From positions 292,931,147 through 292,995,146 of the forward strand of contig CM046875.1 of NCBI GenBank assembly GCA_025667525.1: 64,000 bases of DNA, read 5' to 3'. The position numbers and the translations under genes were made by a program. A model generated the notes under the pieces. It ran no database searches, was not told where the DNA came from, and was given only the letters and a program-made list of their open reading frames with translations. This DNA is from Glebionis coronaria (Eukaryota > Streptophyta > Magnoliopsida > Asterales > Asteraceae). Positions 23,343 through 34,984 of the stretch are shown piece by piece; the first letter of the stretch is position 1, and each line of letters begins with the position of its first letter.

Positions 23343-25088
23343 CTATTCTGAATACTCAGACATTTGCTCAACTTGATAAGGTACAATACTAGTATCTGTA
23401 GCAGTATGTGGTACCTCAGAAATAGTATCAGCTCCATATAGTGAAAGATTTTCCATGAGAGCTGCTTTGGCGGTGTTAAGATCATCACAATCAGAGTCAT
23501 ATGCATCCAAATCATCACATTGATATGCAGCATTGTTGGTGATGACTGTTGTGAGACCATCAGTTTCTGCTACTCCCGGATCTGCAAGGAATGCCAATTC
23601 TTCTTCATCAAGCTCACAACCTTGGGCTTGAGCATTCACCAGGTAGATCTTCTCCTGAAACCATGTGCCGTCTCTTTTCCTCTTAGGCTGCTTGCACTCT
23701 CGGGCCATGTGCCCTTCCCCTTTGCAGTTGTAGCAAATAACCACCTTCATTTTACCAGTGTTGTTTGCTCTTGTAGCAGTAGTAGTGGATGAACGTGCAC
23801 CAGCAGTAGACGAATTAGATCTCCCTTGAATTGGTTGCACCATGACTCTTCCGTCCTGAATTGTTGCCTGTTGTCGAGAGTTAGACGAGTTCCTTAACTG
23901 ATTGTTAGTTGTTGCTGGACCTCTGTAACCTCGTTTGTTCAATGTTTGACTTAAATAAGCAGACATTTGAGCAAGTATATCAGTGGGGCTATCTCCCTAT
24001 CTAAATTCAGGGACAGGGATGTCATCTTCACAGTAGAATGTTGGTGCTGCTGGAGCTACAATTTGATTGGATGGAGCACTGACTTGTTGTGAGTAATGAG
24101 GTTGAGGAGCCTCAAGTTGTGGATAGGTACAAGCAAGGTTTGTTGGAGGTTGATACGGTGAGTACTGGTGTGAAGCATAAGGTAATGGGTGTGAATCTCC
24201 TTGTGATGATGATGTTGCTGGTTGGTGATAAGATGTAGGCGGCGGTGGCAGAATCGAGTATTGTGGGAAGCTCGGTGTTTGATACACAGGTTGATATGAA
24301 GATTTGTGTCCTAAAGCAAGCTGAGAGTTGTGGTATGACAGTGTATGATGGTTTGCCAATAATGCCATTGGTTCATGATAAGATCCCTGAGAGATTCGGT
24401 TTTGGATCACATGCTTCTCGTGTTGTTGTAAGAAAGCATAGAGTTGATCTAAATTGGACTTGTGTAGATCGCGAATCATCTTGACATCAGTGACATATTG
24501 ACTCCATTCAGGGGGTAATGTGTTCAAAAACTTGGTGTTTAACTGAAACTGTTCAATCCTAAGATTATAGACGTTCATGTCATTCATCAAAGTGGTAAAG
24601 CACCAGTAAAAATCATGAAGAGTCTCCCCTGGAATGTATTTGAACCTATCAAACAAATCATACAGTTGACACTCTCGTTCTTTCTTAGTGATAGATGTCC
24701 CTTGTAGAAAAACCGCAAGTCGATCCCAAAGATCCTTGGCCACTTTATGTTCACTCACCATTCTAAAGATATCGGGTGGAAGGGCTTGAAGAATTGTCTG
24801 AACAGCCCTTTCATCGGCATCTGCAATGATTTTGTTGGCATCGGTTAACTCATGATACTCCCTTGCCCTTGTCACATTATTGACGGTAACCTCTCCCCAA
24901 TCTAATGGACCTTTGTCAATTGATTGTAGCATAATTCGACCAGATTTGCCCATGATGTACGTTCTCATGCGACTTTGCCATGATTCAAATAAATCTTTGA
25001 TGAGCAAAGGTGGGCGAGTATCGGTACCCGAAATGATTGAGATATCCGTAAGAGAAGTCATTGTCGGCATATGTGAATGTGAATTCAT
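23343..25088 (-). pseudogene. E2 copia gag with zinc knuckle
   Basis: It begins at the methionine encoded at 25088. It has the UBN2-like copia gag signature: W...M..YI, HKVAKDLWDRL, GTSITKKERECQLYDLFDRF, TLHDFYWCF, LNTLPPEW. After a Gln/Pro/Ser-rich stretch comes one CX2CX4HX4C knuckle ([14 protein letters not shown]). A single amber stop (TAG at 23997-23999) separates the capsid-like part from the knuckle part, and both halves are in the same frame. Another TAG at 23343 ends this segment. Confidence 0.88.
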
Positions 25089-25913
25089 TTTATGATCCCT
25101 TGAAAAAAAAGGTTAAGTGTTTTAATGTTGTTGAAACAAAGATGTTGTGTGTTTTTGTGAAAGATTACAATCTTGAAAAAATCCTCTAAGTTGTGCAAAT
25201 ACTATCTCATTACCCAAACTTCTTAATCTCAATGTAAAATCTCAAAATCTCGTAAGTCTCAAAATTAATCCGTCGAAATACCAAAAAAAAAAAATCCTGT
25301 CGGAATATATAAGAACCAATCGGAATGCTATCGGAAAACCAGTCGGAATGGTATCGGAAACCCAGTCGGAATGTTATCGGAAACCCAGTCAGAATGTTAT
25401 CCAATCGGAATGTTATCGGAAACCCAGTCGGAATGTTATAGGATAAGTCCTTTGTCGGAATGTAGAAAGACACCCTAGTAGGAATACCTAAATAACCTCC
25501 TGTCGGAATGTTGATGTAAAGCCCTTAATCGGAATGTAGAAAGACACCCTAGTCGGAGAGTATTGAGATAAACCCTTGTCGGAAAGTGTAATCGGAATAC
25601 TGATAGGAATGTGTAAACCCTTTTCCGATGTGACTGATCGGAATCACTAAACCCTTTTCCGATTGCTCTGATCGGAATAATGGTACTATTACGAAATTTT
25701 GAGGTAAAAAGATGAGATTTTCGACAAGAAAACCATGATTTGAACCAACCCAAAACACCCAAAACACTACCAAAAGTATTTAGAAGATATATGGATCACT
25801 TGGAGAGTCAAAAACACTAAAAAAAATTAAAACTTGGGTAAAGATCAATCAAAAACACATGAACACACAAAAGTGAACATGAACAACACAAAACCACCTT
25901 TATTTCATCCCAT
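25089..25913 (-). repeat. E2 leader with a 23-bp minisatellite
   Basis: Between primer site and gag. From about 25315 to 25690 the plus strand repeats a GTCGGAATGTTATCGGAAACCC-like unit, regular at 23 bp around 25320-25440 and looser to 25690. Short ORFs crossing it are repeat-driven. The leader otherwise contains no gene. Confidence 0.8.
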
Positions 25914-25926
25914 GCTCTTGATACCA
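25914..25926 (-). promoter_or_regulatory. E2 primer binding site, tRNA-iMet type
   Basis: Minus-strand TGGTATCAAGAGC starts two bases after the LTR CA. It matches the common plant copia site TGGTATCAGAGC with one extra A. Confidence 0.85.
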
Positions 25927-25928
25927 AT

Positions 25929-26228
25929 TGAAGAACAATGATAATCTTTATGAATCAAGAGGGTTAATGTTTTTCTAGAGAGAGAAAATTAGAGAGAGAA
26001 GTGAAAGAAACTTGTATTATGGAAAGTAAGAAATGAACAACCAACACCTCTTTCCATGGTGGAAAGAGGTTTAAATACCCCAAGTCCTTAATGGACTTAG
26101 GCCTCCGGCCCATGAACATGCTCATGGGTCGGGCTATTTAATAAATGAAACTAAACACTACTACGAGCCTATAACTACATTGTTGGAGTGACCGAGACTT
26201 TCTATATACGTAAAACGTATTTCCAACA
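25929..26228 (-). repeat. E2 5' LTR (300 bp)
   Basis: On the minus strand it begins TGTTGGAAATACG and ends GTTCTTCA. It contains a TATTTAAAC TATA-like box and a CT-rich U5. The partner LTR is outside the window. The flank at 26229-26233 (CAATG) is the expected target duplication but cannot be confirmed here. Confidence 0.8.
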
Positions 26229-26627
26229 CAATGCGCCTCCAGGTGGGGTAAGAGGATTAAGTGAACCTAATAATTCAACTTGTCACATAAGAGGGATGTA
26301 ACCCCAGTGGCGCGGATCATGTATCCTTACTAGACACCTTATTCACGAGACGTTGTGATAAGTTTCCATATGTCGCGCTCACGTAGTGCTTTGCATAGTA
26401 AAGACGCACGCCGCACGTCTAGTAAAGTATAGACTTAGTTTTATTCTGGGTATGACGTGACATGTCATGCGACACAGATACATGATATCTAAAAGAATAT
26501 AAACAAGTTTCCAAATCATCAAAATTGCCGTGCCTACCACGGACTTATATATAGCATAACAAGTGTTTACAATCATGAGGTACCGTGGACATCCACAGAC
26601 AAATGTTTAAGGTTACAAACCAGACTG
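26229..26627. other. E5 flank without recognisable gene
   Basis: Between the E2 LTR and the end of the antisense gene. No ORF, repeat or motif could be assigned; it is probably the 3' untranslated or downstream part of the antisense gene. Confidence 0.4.
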
Positions 26628-28090
26628 TCAAAATAGATAACAAATTAAGGGCACCCTACATGGGGGGAGAAATCTACCTATCTCCCATCGCTCCTCAGCC
26701 AGACAAGATGACATCTTACCACGTTCCTTCCGCCCCAAAGCTTGAGCCGCATTCCTCTCCAGCACCTCGCTCAATGGTTGTTCACCAACCACGATTCTGG
26801 TTACATCTTCATGAATAGGAAGCGTGAGGTGGCTGGGGGAGGGGATGAAGGGAGCCCGGGAAGGTCCCTCATCTTGAGAGAATGCACCAAGACTTAGTTT
26901 TTCCATGACCTCCATGTTCGATGCATCCTTTGTGGCTTCCAGCTCGGCCAAGAATGGGTAGTGTAGATCTCGCATTGCGGCCATGGAAGCAGTCATCTTG
27001 TTAGCAGCTCCGGTGTTGAAGAAGGCATGCTTTGTGAAGTTTTGCTTCTTCCTGATTAGCTTTGCGGCCATGACCATTCCTTCATGTCGGCCGTGATCAA
27101 TGCCATCTGACACAAGGTTGGCAAACTGCTGAACAAATTTGGGGGCCTCCAACACCTTGGTAACGGCTAGACGTGCCCCGTGACCCACCATCCACCTACG
27201 GCCGGCAATGGATGCTAGTAGTTGGGGGCATAGCACGTCGTCACGTTCGGTGATAAGGGCATTTATTAGCACATCTTTTTGGTCGGACGCCTCCCTCAGC
27301 TGTTCGGTCGTGGCCCTCTCATGAGCAAGCTCCTCTTTTACTTTTTCCCCGCCCTGGATCATCGCATGGGCATCCTCAAGCTTCTTGGTGAGCATGGACA
27401 CTTGGTTGGAGGAGGACTTGGCTGACGCTTCTGCCGCGGTCACATGTATGAGATACATTACTTATTAGAATGGTGGTTATTATGGCATAGGAGTGATACA
27501 GCGCGGATACATACCTTGGTTGTTGCAGCCTCAAGTTTTGTCTCAAGTTCGGCTACATGCTGGTCATGAGCATTGGCGTGGACCGATTGTTCTTTCACAG
27601 TCGCCTCGGCGGTAGCAAGCTAGGATTGGAGGGTAGCAATTTGGGCTTCATTGTCTTTGATCATCCTCTCTTTGCGGCCAACCTTCCTCTTGAGGGACTC
27701 CACATGCCCTAAAGCAGCTTCAAATCTTACCCTCATCGAAGTACCCATCGCCATTTGATGCACCAAGGCGCCATTGTACTCATCCACCAGGTCCGCATGG
27801 CTTAGTACATTTACATCTCATACCAAACCAGGGGGATGCAGTTGTTAAGGTACTCACGGCACTCCTCGGCCTCTCTCATCCGCGACGCAGTAGTGATATT
27901 CCAGACAGGATTGAACGGTTGAGGAGGGCCGGACATTGGGATCTCTTGGGAAGCTGTGGGGGTACCTTCTTCAAAGGCAGGGCCGGATCTGGTTGCGGCT
28001 GTATGCAGCGCAGGTTCTCTCTCCACTTCCTTCTCTTTCCCCTTCTCTTTCTGTGCATCAAGGGGAGGCGCGGCACCAGCTTGTTCATCT
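26628..28090 (-). pseudogene. Antisense gene of E5, 3' exons (coiled-coil and C-terminal domain)
   Basis: Exon C begins at 28090 after the acceptor TTTTGTAG and runs to a GTATGT donor at 27514. The last exon begins about 27430 after GCGGCAG and ends at 26628. The product has an acidic/Pro-rich start (DEQAGAAPP), a coiled-coil of about 180 residues, and a helical domain with GRRWMVGHGARLAV and HGRHEGMVMAAKL. This is the layout of the C-terminal half of plant gypsy-type transposon proteins (Transposase_28 family). Stops at 27811 and 27621 and a phase mismatch at the last intron show decay. The matching 5' half is at 50911-52330, displaced by E3. Confidence 0.6.
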
Positions 28091-28165
28091 CTACAAAACA
28101 CACATTTGAAATAAATATCAAGTATTGTTTAAGGAAATTCGTGGCTCTTACTTAAAAAAAAGAGG

Positions 28166-28170
28166 TAGAC
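28166..28170. repeat. Target site duplication of E3, left (TAGAC)
   Basis: TAGAC precedes the left LTR and recurs at 50902-50906 after the right LTR, confirming that E3 inserted as one unit. Confidence 0.93.
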
Positions 28171-28902
28171 TGATGTGTCGTGGATAGTATAGTGATAATT
28201 TGAGATTACGTTATAGGGTAAATTAGAAAATTACCTTTAGGAAAAAGTAATAGACTAATATTACCAATGACGAATTCAATTAAACACGTGAGTGAATCAA
28301 GTTTGTTGTACACGAAGATCGAGTGAATTTGAGACGTTTCGTTTTGATTTGGACAATCGATTTGAATTGGTTTTCGGTTTTTAAACTACAATTAAAATCT
28401 AAAAATTTTAAACTAATAAAGTGCATGAATCGTAAACCCCGCTATATTTAAATCTAAAAACACAATTAATTACTTAAAAATTAAAACTATTAAATAAAAT
28501 AAACTTTTAAACAATCTATAAAAATTAATTCTATTTAATAAAAGTAACTTTTAAACTATTTTAAAAAAAATCTAATTAACTTTTGTAAAACTAATTAACT
28601 TTATTTGAAAATTACTTGTAAACCTAATCTATTTTAAAACTATATTTTATTTAAATCTAAAATTATAAAAATCTAATTATAAAAATAAACTAATTAAACT
28701 TTTTAAATTAATAAAAACATTATTTTATTATTTATATTTTTATTTTATATTATTTTATTTTATTATTATTTGTTTTTATCTATTTATTATCTATTTAGAA
28801 ACTTAATAAAAGTAAAACTTTTATGTAAAACTATTTATACAAATGACAATCAGAGTTAAAAGTACTATATTAATTAAATAAGCTAAATGTAAACATAAGT
28901 AA

Positions 28903-28974
28903 GGTGCTAGGTGAGATGGTAAACACCTTTGGCCCATGACCAGGAGGTCATGGGTTCGAGACCCGTTGTGGACA
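28903..28974 (+). other. tRNA-like Pol III promoter segment in the E3 LTR (left)
   Basis: On the plus strand, antisense to E3, an A-box-like GGTGAGATGGT is followed about 32 bases later by a perfect B-box GGTTCGAGACC (28953-28963), within a sequence that can form a T arm and an anticodon-like arm. No intact acceptor stem or CCA is seen, so this is a tRNA-derived relic or SINE head rather than a working tRNA. The copy in the other LTR is at 48368-48439. Confidence 0.6.
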
Positions 28975-31597
28975 TTTTTGGATGATTTTTATTATTTAAT
29001 TTTGGAATTGATAAATATGCAGTTCAGATAAAACAAATCAATATTACAGCTAAACACTCGTGACAGATTAAGATTGCAACTTAAAATAAAACGCATACTA
29101 AAGGAAAGAAAAAGATAACAGTTGAAATAAGGAACTAAAAAAAATCAGTAAATAAAACAGATAGTTACCAAACAGTCAAAATTAAACTAGAAGCAAATAT
29201 ATCAGATTAAGCAGTAATCATGTTCCAAACTAAATACACAGACTAAAAAAAATTACCATTCAGCTATCCTTTCATTACAAAATCAGTAAAATGAATAAAA
29301 CTCAAATTTAATCAATGATCAAACACCCTATTCGTATCCCATCAGACAGACTCACGAATACAAAAACAGGACACTTAAAATACAATTTATCCAAAAAAAC
29401 TCTTTCAGAGCAATGACGATCAAATCATTCAACCAAATGCAGAACATAGCAATTCAGACTCACAATTAACGCACACCTTCAGCAACTTAATTCAGTTATG
29501 CAGGCAATTATGGAATGAAATTAACGACAGTTTCGTAATTCAAATATAAGGATTATCTAATCAACACACATAAAATAAGCGCACGAGCAAAATCGATCAA
29601 GCAAAACAGCAAACATCAAATAAACTGAACCAAACATTCCCATTAATATTGATGACAATCAGGATTACAGCAAGGACCAGCCGACTTAAATTAAAACTCA
29701 GACTAAAGCACACATTAAGTGATGAAAAGATTATAGAGGCAAACAGAAAACGCATCAATCACAAATCTTAGACTCAGATCTCGATCTAAATCAGAAACTA
29801 ACATTTAACTATATCATTTCAGAATCAACAGCAAATGAACAAAACAACCCTAAATCTGTATGATAAATCCACAACATAGTATATAAGACTACTAGCAACT
29901 TAACTCGACTATACTTGCTATACTTAGATAATACACTAACACTGATTCAGCAGACTAGTTAACTGATGTAACAACTATAACCTAACAGCTACGACAGACT
30001 AACTCATACAAAAATCTTTAACAGAAGACTATTCACTTCAGCTGACATAACAGATCTAAATCACCAAATCAAAGCAACAATATACAAAATATCAAAATAA
30101 GGAAAATCACAACTCAGTCACAAAATAATAAACTTAGATAAATAACGATATGAAGCAGCTTTAAATAAAAACATTAAACGAAAAATAAAATTGAGCTTGA
30201 CCGTAGATTGATGAAACCCGTTGAGAAGAAGTATGGCGCTGAGCCTACTTATAACAAAAACGACGCCACCATCATCATCTCACACTATATCGAACCTTGA
30301 ACGTGAATAAAACTAGCAGTATATTTTTTTTAATTTATTTATCCAGTAGGGATAAATATTAATCCCTTAATCACTTTTAATCAATCACAAAAACTATAAT
30401 CAAAGCTAATATGATTGATTCACCGCATATAATGATAAAAATAGAATAATATTGCAAGTGGACTTTATAAAATAATAAACAGATCAAGATTGATTAAACT
30501 AAGAACCGAATTTTATTACTTCAATTTAAAATATTACAAACTTTATAAAAGTAAAAAGTACAATATCTAACTATTTCTAAACATTATAACCTTACGAGAA
30601 AAATGAAAAAAGGATGCATAATACTGATATTCTACCCGTTTATATAGATGAACAAATGGGGTAGTTTGTTGATGAGAGGTGACAATCTCAACCCTTGATT
30701 TTTTCTCTCTCCTTTCTGTTTTGATCAGATGGCTGTAAAAGGATCTTTGTGCACACGGATTGCCAACGTGGCAATCCGTTGTGCTTCTTGTGCTACTTTG
30801 GAGTTGAGCTGGCCTCCTCTAATTGGTGGATTGGAAGATATGTGTTGTTTCAGCCAATTACATGATGCCACGTTGCCTTGCTCTTCCACTCTCTCTTCCG
30901 AAATCAAAGGGTGTTATTTACCCACTCGTGTGAATCACACGAGTACACCAAAAGCCCTAATTTATTTTGTTGATTTCTTGAACTAGGGTTTGTGGGAATA
31001 GTAAGATTTTCGTCTGGTTATTTGTTGAAGGAGAAAGATGATGGACATAGGTTTCATCGAGAGTTTTAAACTTTATTTTATGTGTGTGAAACGTGTGGAT
31101 AAAAACAATGAGTGGGTGAGGTCAAAGTTTTATTTGTTTTGTGGTGGAAAGTGATTGTGACATATGAGTTAAATAATATCACCATTTGTGCGTTTAAAAC
31201 TACAAACCCTAAGGCCCATTCCCTCATTCCATTCGTTCCTTCACCATGTTGTTGGGCTTTTGGCCCAAATATTGAAAACTTACAATCCGTGTATTAAAAC
31301 TCCCATTTTGGGCTTCAAATGGACTTTGTAACCAATACTTATCAATATTAATCCCCTTATTGGGCTTTTGAGCCCAATAACCAAAAGTGGAGCCCACATA
31401 GTGCAAATAGACTTCAAAAGAGTTAAATCCACTAAATCGAATTCATTTTTGGCTTCGTCGATCTTTTTCATCAATCTCGTGTCGGTTTTCGTCGGTTTTC
31501 GCGATCTTGGTACCTACACACATCAAAACAAGAAACAAGCATATACAAGGCATTTTTTATACATTAATAGCATTATTTCATTGTTTTATGATATACT

Positions 31598-31623
31598 TGA
31601 TATGACTATAATAGCTCATATCA
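31598..31623. repeat. Terminal hairpin of the E3 LTR (left copy)
   Basis: TGATATGA (31598-31605) and TCATATCA (31616-31623) form a perfect 8-bp stem around ten bases, including the terminal CA. The same structure ends the right LTR at 50901. It is analogous in position, not in sequence, to the E1 hairpin. Confidence 0.75.
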
Positions 31624-31634
31624 AACTCCCCCTT
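31624..31634 (-). promoter_or_regulatory. E3 polypurine tract
   Basis: Minus-strand AAGGGGGAGTT lies directly before the 3' LTR, fixing the orientation. Confidence 0.85.
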
Positions 31635-32126
31635 GCTAAGCAATTGCCGTGTCCTCACGCAATAAATCATTAACTACACCATTATTAAACTTATGACACT
31701 TTATTTTGTAAAGACATAATGTATTATTTGAAAAATAACTTTAAGGATCATTAAAATCAAATAGATTCATCATCCCCGAGTTTTCACTTTTCTATGCGAA
31801 GTGCAAAAACAAGATCATTGTTATTATAAGTTAGCAAACTAACACGAACTCATGTGGGCCAATTATTCACTTAGACTCCCTTATTCCTAGGTGTATCTCT
31901 TATATTTTATTGTTGTCTTGAATGATCACGAGGATGCATTGTTGACTTATTTTGATAATTTATTAGGCCGAAAATAAAGTGAACGATTTAATCAATAGTT
32001 AGCTAAAGGACAAAATCTTTTAAAACTGCTTCTCGGGACCTCATAAAGTTCATATCTTGGCATAACTTGTTTCGCGATTTAAGACCTTTCTCGGACCGAT
32101 ATTTGGTAGAGACTTTATACTTCAAA
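31635..32126 (-). other. E3 3' internal region, part 1
   Basis: Noncoding. Similar to E1 at about 1730-2340, for example the CACGCAAT segment after the PPT and the CACGAGGAT block. It ends at the E4 insertion (TCAAA at 32122-32126). Confidence 0.65.
32122..32126. repeat. Target site duplication of E4, left (TCAAA)
   Basis: TCAAA flanks E4 on both sides (32122-32126 and 43716-43720). Confidence 0.95.
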
Positions 32127-34921
32127 TGTAACACCCCCACAATTGTTATGCGCAGCGGAACTACAACAATGGGTGCTACACAGTATTCATTGCACACAAG
32201 AGATATCAAACGACGCTAAAAAGACGTCATATTAAAATTCAACATTTAAAATTGTTAAATAATACATGTCCACAGTTTTCCCAACCCCAAATAGTGCACA
32301 GAGTTTAGCGTTTCGGTCCCCATGAATCTCAACCCCAAAAACTTCAGTTTTACAACCACATGACATTAAACATAAAAATTGTTTAAGTAGAAAAGGAGGG
32401 AAAAACAAGCGGACACCAAGCCGATCACACAACCTCCATCCCATGCATGCTCCATCCTACTGCTCAGCGGTTACCTGAAATACATGCCAAAAATTTGGTC
32501 AACGAAAACGTTGAGTGGAATTCATAGGTTTTTCAATCCATTTGAACGTATATATAATAAAAACCATTCGTGATCATTTATAGTCTTGTCGATCAAACAA
32601 ACTATAATCAGGATACTGACAATTGTGTTTAAGCTCATGACACTAATCCGTTAACTCAATCACCCGCGTAAATATACCGGCATGATTCAGATGAAACCAG
32701 TGCCCCTCTAAAGGCATCAGTTGCAATTATACCTTATTTCTCATACAAAATAATCTACCGCAGAACTTACTATAAGTACAGCTTCTCGGCTAGCATTGGG
32801 TCGTCAACCCCGTAGTACTACAAATTGCATAAGCGGCTATTTCCCCCTTCGCAAGGGCAAGACAATAGTTAATAGTTCATGAATTTAGGGACTTTTGCAA
32901 CTTTGGTACTCAACACAATTTCTAAGGCAACTTTCGGGTCTAACAATCATTCATGATATACGTTCCTTTTAAAAACTAGCATGCATTTCCCTCGCGGGTA
33001 AAACAATTTGAAATAATATAAGCGAGGCTATAAATTCACACCTTAGATATTAAGTAGTCGGTAGTTCGAGGAGTGTTCACTGACGATGTTACGGATGCCC
33101 GGGTAATTCAACACCTATCACAAATAACGCGTAATGAGTAATCTCATTTAAATACTTACGGTACTGTATAAAATACATATATATAAGTCACTTAAGACAA
33201 ATATAACTCACGCCAAAAACAAAAACAACAAGTATCATTCATTTTATACCATCCATTCTTATAACCTACGTTGTCCATTTTTACACGTTCTCGCCGGTAC
33301 TTGACTAAAGTACGGGCTGTTTTACCTTATTAAACCATGCTTATAAAATTTGACAAAATTTCCAAAAATCCTATATGACCTGTAGATAATATGTTTTTAA
33401 GTCCAACAAAAGTTTTCACTTTTACGACCCGTCACGCAACTCATTTCCACGACTACATTTTACGGGCTGAAATTGCGCTTCGACCAATTTTGACCACTTT
33501 GACCTATATGAAAAATACCTTTGACTTCCTTGACTCATAAGTCAACATATAGACTCATTTGTACAGGTTAGGGACCAAGTTTTGACCCTTGATCATTCAC
33601 CAAATTATACTTGTGACCCTCGGGATTTGACTAAAACTTTGCACAAATCCGGATTGTGAAAGTCCTCGTCTCCCGGTACCCGATCTTTAAAATGTCATAA
33701 CTTTTAGCTCGTTTTGAGTCACGGGCTCTACCTTATACCAAATTAAAGCTAGAAAAACCCTCTATCACTATATTTAGTTTTCAAGACCTGGAACAAAAAT
33801 CATTTTTCCAAAATAGACCAAATGTTTCTGCCTAAAAATGACCATACCAAAAACATGCTTAGACTCGATTCCAAGACTTCTAACCAACACTAAACATCAT
33901 CCTAAGACTTCCCAAACATATCCTAACATCAAACTTCCATCCTACCCCTATTGATCAACCAATCTCAATATCAAAATCAAAGAAAAATACACATGCAAGT
34001 AGTATAACCTATATGAATCTTTCTAAAACAACAAACCAAACACAAATATAACATGCAAATTCAACAACCACCATGGCTCCCCCAAACACCCCTTTGCCGT
34101 GGGGTTTGGGTGACCAAATCACCACAACCAAATTAATTTTGGTGGGTTTTCATGGTGTTTATACTTCCATAACACTTAAAATTAACATGCATTAGCTCAA
34201 AAAGCCACAAAAACGAATTTTGGATCATATGAAAAATCTTGAAAAATTTTTATCAATGCATGTTGGATTTGATTACATGAATAGGTGGGTAATGACCAAA
34301 CTAAGCGTGGTCTAACCTTAGATTTTTGAAAAATCAAGTAGAAAAGATTTTTGGTGGATTTTTGTGTGTTCTTGGGTGTGCCGTGAGTTTAGAGAGAGAC
34401 AAGGGAGGGAGTGTTTGATTTTTCTTGTAAATTTTTGTATGTGTTTGTGTGTTTGTCCACTTAGGCCCTTTTTGATGGTTAGGAGGGACCTTAGTGCAAT
34501 ATTGGGTTTCTTTTGTCCTTAAATAGAAAACGACCTCAAAACTTGCGGGTTTGACTCATTTGTCAATTTTGAAAATTTTACGGGAGTCGGAAATCTTCCC
34601 GAATGCTCCAAAATATTTTTGGGATACTTTAAATGTACTTGGAAGGCTATAAAACTCACACGACTCAACTTAACACGTACCGTAAATAAAATTCTCGAAA
34701 AATTACATTATCGATAAATCGTCAAAAATTATATAAAATTGGGCATCCCTCGGGATCGTAATCGTCATCGTCCTTCTCAAAACGTCAACCGTAAAAATTA
34801 TAACCTCGAACATCGGCTCTAACCAAAATACTTATAATTATAGAAATTAAAATTTATCAAAAATTTCAAAAATTAGCGTAATTTAGGGTATCGTTAATGA
34901 CCTCGATTCTAGGGTGTCACA
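32127..34921 (-). repeat. E4 3' LTR (2795 bp)
   Basis: Minus strand begins TGTGACACCCTAG and ends GGGGTGTTACA. Virtually identical to 40921-43715. No gene inside. Confidence 0.96.
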
Positions 34922-34940
34922 TCCACCCCTCCTTAAAGAG
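34922..34940 (-). promoter_or_regulatory. E4 polypurine tract
   Basis: Minus-strand TTAAGGAGGGGTGGA lies directly before the 3' LTR, 45 bases after the pol stop. Confidence 0.85.
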
Positions 34941-34984
34941 AGCGACGTCCCGGCGCTCGCCTCTTCTTGGGCTCACATTTCGTC

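Larger units (their letters stand above)
11259..26228 (-). mobile_element. E2: SIRE-type Ty1/copia retrotransposon, decayed (3' end outside window)
   Basis: Minus-strand order: 300-bp 5' LTR (25929-26228), iMet-type primer site, leader with minisatellite, gag, long coiled-coil linker, protease, integrase, RT, RNase H, spacer with a second minisatellite, then a long extra ORF. E1 is inserted in that extra ORF at 11258/11259, so the 3' LTR must lie left of the window. Gag-pol keeps a single reading frame over 8.2 kb apart from one frameshift near 21700 but has ten premature stops, so the copy is not functional. Confidence 0.85.
28171..31623 (-). repeat. E3 3' LTR (3453 bp)
   Basis: Copy of 47624-50901. 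Starts (minus) TGATATGAGC and ends CGACACATCA. A minus-strand TATATAAA box at about 30641-30648 suggests U3 of about 1 kb. It holds about 180 bp (near 29074-29256) missing from the right copy and lacks a short TTAGTTTTAGCC stretch that the right copy has. ORFs at 30725-31474 recur in both LTRs but show no family features. Confidence 0.93.

Noticed and set aside
28903..28974. Functional tRNA gene
   Set aside because: Has A/B boxes but no complete cloverleaf, acceptor stem or clear anticodon loop; treated as a tRNA-like relic.
30725..31474. Small ORFs in the E3 LTRs, repeated at 50003-50749
   Set aside because: Duplicated only because they lie in the LTRs; no domain and differing breaks between copies.
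32232..32444. 70-residue ORF in the E4 LTR, repeated at 41026-41238
   Set aside because: Present only because both LTRs are identical; composition is not protein-like.
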